Part shown: positions 1-6,556 of the stretch, one piece after another
How the letters are laid out: every line of letters starts with the position of its first letter
Position numbering within the stretch: the stretch's first letter is position 1
Source of the DNA: Frankiaceae bacterium
GTDB taxonomy: Bacteria; Actinomycetota; Actinomycetes; JAFAQI01
Direction: 5' to 3'
DNA: 11,111 nucleotides
NCBI GenBank assembly: GCA_030840615.1
Contig: JAVEEE010000398.1
Span: forward strand, 1 to 11,111
The notes under the pieces: model-generated
What the model was told of the DNA's origin: nothing
Database searches by the model: none
What the model saw: the letters and a program-made list of their open reading frames with translations, nothing else
Position numbers and translations under genes: made by a program

Positions 1-653
1 CGCGTCGGCGTCGTCGACCCGAGGCGGATCTCCTCCGCGCCCGCGTGCAGCTGCGTGAGGATCGTCGGGATGACCGCGCGCGCTGACTGCCGCGGCCCGT
101 AGGTGTTGAACGGGCGGATCACCGCCACCGGAACCTCGAAGGAATGGTGGAAGGACAGCGCCATCATGTCCGCGCCGATCTTCGACGCCGAGTAAGGCGA
201 CTGCGGCTGCAAGGGATGGTCCTCGCTGATGGGCACCGTGATCGCGCTGCCGTAGGTCTCGCTCGTCGACGTGTGCACCATCCGCCGTACGCCGTGGTGC
301 CGGCACGCGTTGACGACGTTGTAGGTGCCGATGACGTTGGTCTGGATGTAGCTCTCGGGTGCGACGTAGCTGTAAGGGATGCCGATCAGCGCGGCGAGGT
401 GGAAGATCGTGTCGCAGCCCTTGACCTGCTCGCTGACCCGCTCACCGTCGCGGACGTCACCGGCCACGATCTCCACGTCGTCGTCGCGACCGGCGAGGTA
501 GCCGGCCGACCCGTACGGCTTGTAGTGGACATAGGCCCGGACCTCGGCCCCGAGAGCGAGCAGGTGGTCGACCAGCGTGCTGCCGATGAACCCCTCCCCG
601 CCTGTCACGAGGACCTTGCGGCCGGCCCACGACCCCGTTGCCGGCAGGGACAT
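1..653 (-). CDS. legB: LegB-type NAD-dependent nucleotide-sugar 4,6-dehydratase (3' end off window)
   Basis: An extended short-chain dehydrogenase that likely removes water from a GDP- or UDP-N-acetylglucosamine-type sugar to give the 4-keto-6-deoxy intermediate, in the cytoplasm. The 217 visible codons contain the Rossmann motif GGEGFIG (residues 18-24, GxxGxxG), FHLAALIGIPYSY (about 93-105), the dehydratase triad region TSTSETYG (128-135; T130, E132), YSASK (Y154, K158), and RPFNTYGPRQSARAVIPT (180-197). This wording, ending in LGSTTPT at the window edge, matches the LegB family of legionaminic acid synthesis better than RmlB or GalE. The C-terminal sugar-specificity half is missing, so the substrate is not settled. 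The ATG at 653 lies three bases after the stop of the nucleotidyltransferase gene; a GTG immediately before it (654-656) would add one residue. It could instead feed another deoxy-amino sugar pathway. Confidence 0.88.
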   Translation of the reverse strand, partial: MSLPATGSWAGRKVLVTGGEGFIGSTLVDHLLALGAEVRAYVHYKPYGSAGYLAGRDDDVEIVAGDVRDGERVSEQVKGCDTIFHLAALIGIPYSYVAPESYIQTNVIGTYNVVNACRHHGVRRMVHTSTSETYGSAITVPISEDHPLQPQSPYSASKIGADMMALSFHHSFEVPVAVIRPFNTYGPRQSARAVIPTILTQLHAGAEEIRLGSTTPT

Positions 654-656
654 CAC

Positions 657-1706
657 TCAGCTCTCCTCTTCTACGGCGAACTCGAACAAGACCCGCTCGA
701 ACTCTTCCTTGCTGCCGATGTCGGACCAGCGTTCGAGGACGGGGAACACGGTCACACTCAGACCGTCGCGGAGGACCGCGTCGATCAGGTCGGGCATGCT
801 GAACGGCCGGTCGACCGGCACGTAGCGCAAGACGTCCGGCGCGAGCACGTACATCCCGCCGCTGACGAGCTGTCGCGACGTCGGTTTCTCGTCGATGTGC
901 AGCAGGTGGTGGTCGGCAGTGCGTAGGACGCCGTACGGCACCGTCGCGGTGTATTCGACGCCCGCCACGGTGATCGCGGCCCGGTGGTAGCGATGGAAGT
1001 CCACCATCGCGCCGAAGTCGACCGTCGTGACGAGGTCACCGTTGCTGACGAGCAGCGGTCGCGTCTGCGGTGGAAGGAGAGACAGCGACCCGGCGGTGCC
1101 CATCGCCTCGGCTTCGCGGACGTAGTGCAGGCGCACTCCGAGCGGTTCGCCGTCGCCCAGGCGCTCCTCGAACTGTTCGGCCATGTAGTTGAGCGTGAGG
1201 AACACGTCCTCGACGCCGGCGTTGCGGAACGACTCGATGAGCCGCTCGACGATCGCCGGCCCGCCGATGCGCAGCAGCGGCTTGGGCAGCTTGTCGGTGA
1301 GTGGCCGCAGCCGCTCGCCCCGCCCCCCGACCATCAGGACGCCGACGGCCGGTGTCACGGCGGCCGGGGCGAGGTCGACGATGCGCCGGATGCCGACGAG
1401 CCGGCCGGCTGCGTCGACGGCCACCAGGGCCGGCAGGGCAGATGCCAACAGCAGGTCGCGGACCTGCTCATCGGACGCGTCGGCGTCGACGAGGAGCGGT
1501 GCCGTCGAGACGATGTCCGCGATCGGGCTGTCCATCGACGCCCCGCGCAGGACCGCGCGGCGGATGTCGCCGTCGGTCACCGCTGCCTGCACCCGACCGC
1601 CCTCGCCGACGACGACGGCGAGTCGATCACCGGAAGCTGCGGCGACGGCAAACGCGGCCTGCAGCGTCTGGTCCGCGCGGACCGTCGTCACGGCAACCTC
1701 GGTCAT
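657..1706 (-). CDS. CBS-domain sugar-1-phosphate nucleotidyltransferase (PtmE-like)
   Basis: Predicted cytoplasmic enzyme joining a sugar 1-phosphate to an NTP, releasing pyrophosphate. Of 349 residues, about 1-115 form a CBS pair and about 120-345 an NTP_transferase (GlmU/RmlA-like) domain. The first CBS ends in VTDGDIRRAVLRG (43-55) and keeps the T-x-x-D nucleotide-binding pattern (T44, D47); the second (GIRRIVDL, 105-112) has Arg108 where the Thr/Ser would be. The catalytic half shows GGRGERLRPLT (127-137) with KPLL after it, SNGD (221-224, probable metal-binding Asp), EKP (273-275) and SDIGSKEEFERV (328-339). CBS plus nucleotidyltransferase is the architecture of Campylobacter PtmE, a glucosamine-1-phosphate guanylyltransferase supplying LegB, and a LegB-like gene follows directly. 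The start overlaps the murG stop (ATGA). The base and sugar used cannot be read from sequence; a mannose- or glucose-1-phosphate enzyme remains possible. Confidence 0.88.
   Translation of the reverse strand: MTEVAVTTVRADQTLQAAFAVAAASGDRLAVVVGEGGRVQAAVTDGDIRRAVLRGASMDSPIADIVSTAPLLVDADASDEQVRDLLLASALPALVAVDAAGRLVGIRRIVDLAPAAVTPAVGVLMVGGRGERLRPLTDKLPKPLLRIGGPAIVERLIESFRNAGVEDVFLTLNYMAEQFEERLGDGEPLGVRLHYVREAEAMGTAGSLSLLPPQTRPLLVSNGDLVTTVDFGAMVDFHRYHRAAITVAGVEYTATVPYGVLRTADHHLLHIDEKPTSRQLVSGGMYVLAPDVLRYVPVDRPFSMPDLIDAVLRDGLSVTVFPVLERWSDIGSKEEFERVLFEFAVEEES
663..668 (-). promoter_or_regulatory. Shine-Dalgarno for the legB-like gene
   Basis: The minus strand reads GAGGAG here, inside the last Glu codons of the nucleotidyltransferase gene. 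It sits 9 bases before the ATG at 653 and 6 bases before the GTG at 656, so it supports initiation at this point without deciding between the two adjacent start codons. It is the clearest ribosome binding site in the window; most other junctions rely on overlapping stop and start codons. Confidence 0.65.
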
Positions 1707-2830
1707 CGGGTGCCCGCAAGCTCGAGAACCCAGTCGGCCAGCCGCTCGGCCGCGTCGGGGCGACCGACCGATCTCGCGCCGCGCGCCATCGCTTCTCGCC
1801 GCGCCGGGTCGGCGACGAGGTCCTCGATGACAGGTCCGATGGTGTCAGCGGTGGCGTCGGCATCGGCGACCACCACGGCGCCACCGGCTGCGACGAGCTC
1901 CCCGGCGTTCTCCCGCTGGTGGTCACCGGTGGCGAAGGGGTAGGGCACGAGCACGGCGGGCAACCCGGTCACCGCAAGCTCTGCCACGGTGCCGGCCCCG
2001 GCACGGCAGAGCGCGGCATCGGCCGCGGCGTAGGCCGTGTCCATCCGGTCAAGATAAGCGACCCGGTGCACCACCTTGTCGGCGCCGACGGCTGCCACCT
2101 GCTCGTCGATCTCGGTGCCGGCCCGGGCCCCGAGCTTGAGCAGGATGTGGATGTCGTCCCGGTCGCGCCAGCGGCCGCCCAGCTCGACGGCCGCGGTCGA
2201 CAGCCGCGTTGCTCCCTGGCTGCCCCCCATCACGAACAGCACGAATGCGTCATCGGGCAGACCCAGCGAACGCCGGGCGTCGGCACGCAACCGGTCCCGG
2301 TCGAACGACGCGAACTCGGCCGCCAGCGGCATGCCGGTGACCCGCACGGTGCGGCCCGGCGGGAAGGCGGTGACCGCACCGGGGAACGCCGTTGCCACAG
2401 CGCGGGTCATCCTCGCGGCCACGAGGTTGGCCTTGCCGGGGACGGCTCCCGACTCGTGGATGAGGGACGGCAGCCGCGCAAGCCTCGCCCCGAGGATCAG
2501 CGGAGCGCTGGCGTAGCCACCCATGCCGATGGCGACCTGCGCGTCGCGGCGGCGAAGCAACGCCCGTGACTGCAGCCCGGCCCGAAGCAGCGCCGCGGGC
2601 AGCACCAGGCGGTTGCCACCGACGAACGGCACCATGTCGACGAGGTCGAGCTCGTATCCCGCGCGCGGGATGATGTCGCCTTCGAGGCCCCGCGTCGTAC
2701 CGACGAAGCTGACGTGCGCTTCGGGCTCCATCCCGCTGATGGCCTCGGCCAGGGCGAGTCCCGGGTAGATGTGTCCGCCGGTGCCGCCGGCGGCGATGAC
2801 CACGCGAGGCGCCGTAGGCGCTGGAGTCAT
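1703..2830 (-). CDS. murG: MurG, UDP-GlcNAc:lipid I GlcNAc transferase
   Basis: Membrane-associated GT-B glycosyltransferase (family GT28) that adds GlcNAc to lipid I to form lipid II on the cytoplasmic face. The 375-residue length is normal. GGTGGHIYPG (15-24) is the N-terminal G-loop, GMGGYASAP (102-110) the second glycine loop, GGSQGA (202-207) the start of the donor domain, and CRAGAGTVAEL (275-285) with DHQREN (303-308) line the UDP-GlcNAc site. Some positions are unusual: HESGAVPGKAN (125-135) has Ser-Gly where Gln/Ala-Asn is usual, GMPLA (166-170) lacks the Arg of the usual G-x-P-[VIL]-R, and LLKLGA (230-235) replaces the usual H-x-[ST]-G region. The frame stays open further upstream, but the ATG at 2830 is chosen because it shares its A with the ftsW TGA and places the G-loop correctly. 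It is the last standard dcw gene in the window. Confidence 0.95.
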   Translation of the reverse strand: MTPAPTAPRVVIAAGGTGGHIYPGLALAEAISGMEPEAHVSFVGTTRGLEGDIIPRAGYELDLVDMVPFVGGNRLVLPAALLRAGLQSRALLRRRDAQVAIGMGGYASAPLILGARLARLPSLIHESGAVPGKANLVAARMTRAVATAFPGAVTAFPPGRTVRVTGMPLAAEFASFDRDRLRADARRSLGLPDDAFVLFVMGGSQGATRLSTAAVELGGRWRDRDDIHILLKLGARAGTEIDEQVAAVGADKVVHRVAYLDRMDTAYAAADAALCRAGAGTVAELAVTGLPAVLVPYPFATGDHQRENAGELVAAGGAVVVADADATADTIGPVIEDLVADPARREAMARGARSVGRPDAAERLADWVLELAGTR

Positions 2831-4011
2831 CAGGCGCGCCTGCGGGGGCGGCCCGCGGACTCGCGGCCGACCGCGCCGAGCACGCCCAACGCGAACATCG
2901 TGAAGATGAGCGAGGAGCCGCCGAACGACACGAACGGCAAGGGGACCCCGGTGACGGGGAGCAGACCGACGACGGCACACATGTTGATGAGTGCCTGCCC
3001 CACGATCCACGCGGTGATGCCACCGGCGACGAGCTGCTGGAACGGCTCACGGGCCTGCTGCGCGATCCGGAAGCCGGCGTAGCCCAGCACGGCGAACAGC
3101 GCGATGACGACGAGACCCCCGAGCAGCCCCAGCTCCTCGGCGATGACGGCGAAGATGTAGTCGGTGTACTGGTTGGGCAGATAGCCCCACTTCGCCCGGC
3201 TCGCGCCGAGACCGAGCCCCCACCAGCCGCCCGATGCGATCGCGAACAGACCCTGCACAGTCTGGTAGCCGCCGGCACTGGCCGACTGGAACGGGTCGGC
3301 GAACGACGTGAGCCGCGCGAGCCGGTAGGGCTCGACGACAGCGAGCAGGCCGAACGCGCCGGCGAGTGCGGTGAAGGTTCCGAAGAAGATGCGCCGGGGT
3401 GCACCGCCGATCGCAAGCAACGCCAGCATGATCACCACGAGGACCGTCGCCGTGCCCATGTCCGGCTCGGCGATGACGAGGAGAGCCATCACCACAGTGA
3501 TGGGGACCAGCGGGATCAGCAGATGGCGCACCTGGTCGATGCGCTTGTGCTTGCGGGCAAGCAGGTCCGCACCCGCGATGACCAGGGCGACCTTCGCGAA
3601 CTCGCTCGGTTGGATCTGGAAGCCGGCCCCGATCGGGATCCACCGCGTCGCGCCGGAGACGTTGAGGCCCACGCCGGGCGCCAGCACCGCGCCGAGGAGG
3701 GCGATCGACACCAGCAGCAACGGATAGCCGAGCCGTCGGGTGTAGCGGGTCGGCATGCGCAGCCCGAAGACGAACCCGGGGAGACCCAGCGCGAACCACA
3801 GCGCTTGCTTCTCGAACACCGAGAAGGACGACCCCGAGGCCGCGTAGGACGCGACGCTCGACGCCGACAGCACCATGATCAGGCCGAGGAGCATAAGCAG
3901 TGCGCCGCTGCCGAGCGCCAGATGATAGGCGGCAGAGGGACTGGCAAGCGCTGCGATCGAGCGCGTGCGAGGGCGGGTGGTGCCGCGCCCGGTGACCGTC
4001 GTTGCTGTCAC
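2830..4011 (-). CDS. ftsW: FtsW, septal SEDS peptidoglycan glycosyltransferase
   Basis: Polytopic membrane protein that polymerises lipid II into septal glycan strands with its class B PBP partner, here FtsI. Its 393 residues start with a short basic cytoplasmic tail (to about residue 28) followed by a run of hydrophobic segments consistent with about ten membrane spans. SEDS signatures are present: GATRWI (120-125), QPSEFAK (134-140), EPDMGTA (182-188), LPNQYTDYIFAVIAEELG (278-295) and GLLPVTGVPLPFVSFGGSS (349-367). Asp284 in the YTDYIFAV segment corresponds to the essential extracytoplasmic Asp of FtsW/RodA. The start is a GTG at 4009-4011 overlapping the murD TGA as GTGA. RodA is the alternative by sequence, but its place between murD and murG makes FtsW much more likely. 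The C-terminus ends in a short basic tail (GRPRRRA). Confidence 0.96.
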   Translation of the reverse strand: MTATTVTGRGTTRPRTRSIAALASPSAAYHLALGSGALLMLLGLIMVLSASSVASYAASGSSFSVFEKQALWFALGLPGFVFGLRMPTRYTRRLGYPLLLVSIALLGAVLAPGVGLNVSGATRWIPIGAGFQIQPSEFAKVALVIAGADLLARKHKRIDQVRHLLIPLVPITVVMALLVIAEPDMGTATVLVVIMLALLAIGGAPRRIFFGTFTALAGAFGLLAVVEPYRLARLTSFADPFQSASAGGYQTVQGLFAIASGGWWGLGLGASRAKWGYLPNQYTDYIFAVIAEELGLLGGLVVIALFAVLGYAGFRIAQQAREPFQQLVAGGITAWIVGQALINMCAVVGLLPVTGVPLPFVSFGGSSLIFTMFALGVLGAVGRESAGRPRRRA

Positions 4012-5453
4012 GACGTGCCCGCCGCGAGACGATGAACGGCCGTCGCGAACCTGTCGCCGCGCTCGGCGTAGTCGCGAAACTGGTCCATGCTGGCGGCAGC
4101 CGGCGCGAGCAGCACCGTGTCACCGGGCCCGGCGAGCTGCGCCGCCGCGGCCACCGCGTCGTTCATGACGTCAGTGTCGCGAGCACTGACCTCCACCACC
4201 GGCACATCCGGCGCGTGTCGCGCGATCGCGTCGAGCAGCGGACCGCGATCCGTTCCGATCACGACGACGCCGGCGAGCCGTCCTGCGTGCACGGACACCA
4301 GCGGCGCCACGTCGGCTCCCTTGAACAGGCCACCGGCGATCCAGACGCCCCGGTCGTAGGCGGCCAGGCTGGCCGCCGCCGCATGGGGGTTCGTTGCCTT
4401 GGAGTCGTCGACCCACGTCACCCCGCCGACAGTCGCGACGACCTCGTTGCGGTGCGGTCCCGGACGGTAGGACTGAAGGCCCGCGCGGACCGCAGCCCAC
4501 GGCCGCGGATGGTCGGACTGCAGGCCGAAGACCCACGTCACGGCGGCCGCGGCGAGCGCGTTGGCCACGTTGTGCGGCCCGCGCACCGGCAGCTGGTCGA
4601 CCGCGATCAGCTCGATGCCCCCGGCACGCGAGGTCGGCGTCGGCTCGTCCGGGCTGAAGCCGGCCATCCGGTCGGTGAGCATGCCGTCGACCACACCGAA
4701 CCCACCGTGCGGCGTCGGCTGCAACGTGAACGGATGCGGGTCGTCGAGGTGCCGCTCGGCGAGAGCGGCGGTGATCGGGTCGTCCGCGTTGTAGGCGCCG
4801 CAACCGCCGTGCCGCCAGACCCCGGCCTTGGCCGCGGCGTAGGCGTCGAAAGAGCCGTGCCAGTCGAGGTGGTCCTCGGCGATGTTGAGCACCACTCCGG
4901 CATCCGGCGCCAGGTCGCGGCTCCAGTGCAGCTGAAAGCTCGACAGCTCGACAGCGATCACGTCGTACGCCGGCCGCGCGAGGACCACCTCGGTGAGCGG
5001 ACGGCCGACGTTGCCGGCCGAGATCGCCCGGTAACCGGCGGCGCCAAGGATCGACTCGACCATGCCGACGGTCGTCGTCTTGCCGTTGGTGCCGGTGACG
5101 GCCACCCACGGCGGCGCCGGCTGTCCCGATGACTCCTGCAGCCGCCAGGCCAGCTCGGGCTCGCCGATCACCTCGATGCCGGCAGCGAGAGCGGCGGCAA
5201 GCAGCGGCTGGTCCGGTCGCCACCCCGGTGAGGTGACGACGAGGTCGGTGTCGACCGGTGTCTCGGCGTCACCCAGCCGCACCTCGGCACCGCGGGCACG
5301 GAGCCGGTCTGCACTGTCCCGCTCGGCGGGTCCCTCTCGCCCGTCGACGACGAGCACCCGGGCGTCGCGGTCGAGCAGCGCCTCGGCGACCGCGATGCCT
5401 GAGGTCGCGATGCCGGCAACGACGATTCGCCGGCCGCCGACCTCGCCCGTCAT
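4008..5453 (-). CDS. murD: MurD, UDP-MurNAc-L-Ala:D-glutamate ligase
   Basis: Cytoplasmic ATP-dependent ligase that adds D-Glu to UDP-MurNAc-L-Ala. The 481 residues form the usual three Mur ligase domains: an N-terminal Rossmann-like UDP-binding region (VVAGIATSGIAVAEAL, 11-26), a central ATPase domain with GTNGKTT (121-127), ELSSFQL (169-175), EDHLDWHG (193-200) and the probable carbamylated Lys209, and a C-terminal domain with PHRNE (333-337), DDSKATN (349-355) and LAPAAASMDQF (449-459). PHNVANALAA (293-302) is the conserved ATPase-domain His/Asn segment. The ATG at 5453 is the only sensible start, because an in-frame TGA lies five codons upstream (5466-5468). There is no clear Shine-Dalgarno. 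The start codon is inside the last copy of a 16-bp tandem repeat, which puts it 28 bases after the mraY stop instead of overlapping it. The 3' end overlaps ftsW by four bases. Confidence 0.96.
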   Translation of the reverse strand: MTGEVGGRRIVVAGIATSGIAVAEALLDRDARVLVVDGREGPAERDSADRLRARGAEVRLGDAETPVDTDLVVTSPGWRPDQPLLAAALAAGIEVIGEPELAWRLQESSGQPAPPWVAVTGTNGKTTTVGMVESILGAAGYRAISAGNVGRPLTEVVLARPAYDVIAVELSSFQLHWSRDLAPDAGVVLNIAEDHLDWHGSFDAYAAAKAGVWRHGGCGAYNADDPITAALAERHLDDPHPFTLQPTPHGGFGVVDGMLTDRMAGFSPDEPTPTSRAGGIELIAVDQLPVRGPHNVANALAAAAVTWVFGLQSDHPRPWAAVRAGLQSYRPGPHRNEVVATVGGVTWVDDSKATNPHAAAASLAAYDRGVWIAGGLFKGADVAPLVSVHAGRLAGVVVIGTDRGPLLDAIARHAPDVPVVEVSARDTDVMNDAVAAAAQLAGPGDTVLLAPAAASMDQFRDYAERGDRFATAVHRLAAGTS

Positions 5454-5495
5454 GTCAGCGAACCGTCATCTCAGCGGGTCGTCATCTCAGCGAGC
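5448..5495 (-). repeat. Triple 16-bp tandem repeat at the mraY-murD junction with two mini-ORFs
   Basis: Three adjacent 16-base units read, in transcription order, GCTCGCTGAGATGACG (5495-5480), ACCCGCTGAGATGACG (5479-5464) and GTTCGCTGACATGACG (5463-5448); pairs agree at 12-14 of 16 positions. Every unit contains CGCTGA, one base, then ATGACG. The first covers the last mraY codons and its ATG overlaps the mraY stop as ATGA. That ATG (5485) opens Met-Thr-Thr-Arg-stop, ending at 5471; one base later the second ATG (5469) opens Met-Thr-Val-Arg-stop, ending at 5455; one base later comes the murD ATG (5453). The 16-base period shifts the frame at each copy. Slipped-strand duplication of an ancestral ATGA junction is the simplest origin, with reinitiation a possible consequence. 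The repeat itself is certain; the function is inferred. Confidence 0.85.
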
Positions 5496-6552
5496 CGTGG
5501 GAAAGGAACTCGGCATAGAACACGCCGAGCCCGAACGCGACCGCGAGACCGGCGATGATCCAGAACCGGACGATGACGGTGTTCTCGTTCCAACCCGCGA
5601 TCTCGAAATGGTGATGGACGGGTGCCATGTTGAACACACGTCTTCGGAAGAAGCGGAAGGCGAGAACCTGCACGATGACGGACGCAGCCTCTACGACGTA
5701 GAGACCGCCGAGGACGATGAGCAGCAGCTCCGTGCGGGTGGCGATCGCGATGCCCGCCAGTGCGCCGCCGAGCGCGAGCGAACCGGTGTCGCCCATGAAG
5801 ATGCGCGCCGGCGACGCGTTCCACCACAAGAAGCCGAAGCAGGCTCCCATCGCTGCGGCCGAGATGATCGCGATGTCGAGCGGATCGCGGACCTCGTAGC
5901 AGTTGTTGACCGGGTTGGGGTTGACGCAGTTGTTGCCGAACTGCCAGAACGCGATGATCACGTAGGCGCCGAAGACCATGCACGACGCGCCGCTGGCGAG
6001 TCCGTCGAGACCATCGGTGAGGTTCACACCGTTCGACGTCGCCGCGACCATGAAGTAGGCCCAGACGACGAAGCCGACGGCGCCGAAGGCAAGCCCGTAG
6101 TCCCGGACGAAGGACAGATGCTTCGACGCAGGTGCGAGCCCGTGGCCGTTGTCGAAATGTGTCGCCATCACCCCGAAAGCGATCGCGACGAGCGCCTGCC
6201 CGCCGAACTTCGCCGTGGCCGTGAGCCCGAGGCTGCGTTGCTTGCGAATCTTGATGAAGTCGTCGATGAATCCAACGAGCCCCAACCCGGTCATGAGCCC
6301 GAGGACGAGCAGGCCGGAGGCGGTGAAGCCGCGCAGGAACACCGCGTGCGCGGCGGCGTAGCCGAGCAACGTCGCCGCGATGATGACCGTGCCGCCCATG
6401 GTCGGCGTGCCGCGCTTGGTGTGGTGCGTGGTCGGGCCGTCGTCGCGGATGAGCTGGCCGTAGCCACGGGCCCGGAAGAACCGGATCGCGAACGGGGTGC
6501 CCAACAACGAGACGATCAGCGACACCAGCGCCGCGACGAGGACGTTTCTCAT
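5482..6552 (-). CDS. mraY: MraY, phospho-MurNAc-pentapeptide transferase
   Basis: Integral membrane enzyme that transfers phospho-MurNAc-pentapeptide from UDP to undecaprenyl phosphate, giving lipid I. The 356-residue length is typical and the chain is rich in hydrophobic spans. Family motifs are all visible: TMGG (51-54), FIDDFIK (95-101; paired D97-D98), NLTDGLDGLA (177-186), FLWWNASPARIFMGDTGS (241-258; D255) and the magnesium/uridine-side loop MAPVHHHFE (309-317). The segment 204-223 between two spans carries Cys209 and Cys218 in a probable extracytoplasmic loop; a disulfide is conceivable but unproven. The ATG at 6552 lies four bases after the murF stop, with a purine run (GAGAGG) about 11 bases upstream, and fits the usual MraY N-terminus. 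The last codons lie inside the 16-bp tandem repeat, so the Ser-Leu-Arg end is shared with that repeat. Confidence 0.97.
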   Translation of the reverse strand: MRNVLVAALVSLIVSLLGTPFAIRFFRARGYGQLIRDDGPTTHHTKRGTPTMGGTVIIAATLLGYAAAHAVFLRGFTASGLLVLGLMTGLGLVGFIDDFIKIRKQRSLGLTATAKFGGQALVAIAFGVMATHFDNGHGLAPASKHLSFVRDYGLAFGAVGFVVWAYFMVAATSNGVNLTDGLDGLASGASCMVFGAYVIIAFWQFGNNCVNPNPVNNCYEVRDPLDIAIISAAAMGACFGFLWWNASPARIFMGDTGSLALGGALAGIAIATRTELLLIVLGGLYVVEAASVIVQVLAFRFFRRRVFNMAPVHHHFEIAGWNENTVIVRFWIIAGLAVAFGLGVFYAEFLSHGSLR

Positions 6553-6556
6553 CCGG

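Noticed and set aside
144..1943. Several overlapping plus-strand frames opposite the nucleotidyltransferase, the legB-like gene and the 3' part of murG.
   Set aside because: They are antisense to convincing genes and their translations are compositionally biased with no recognisable motif.
2656..2671. A perfect 16-bp palindrome, ATCCCGCGCGCGGGAT.
   Set aside because: It lies within murG and encodes the conserved Ile-Ile-Pro-Arg-Ala-Gly stretch; with no T-tract or gene end it is best explained by GC-rich coding.
2831..3010. A 60-codon upstream extension of murG to an apparent start at 3010.
   Set aside because: The extension overlaps ftsW in another frame, is Arg-rich, and precedes the normal MurG N-terminus; the ATG at 2830 overlapping the ftsW stop is the natural start.
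2250..3416. A 388-codon minus-strand frame spanning parts of ftsW and murG.
   Set aside because: It is an out-of-frame shadow of the two overlapping real genes, Ser/Arg-rich with no domain.
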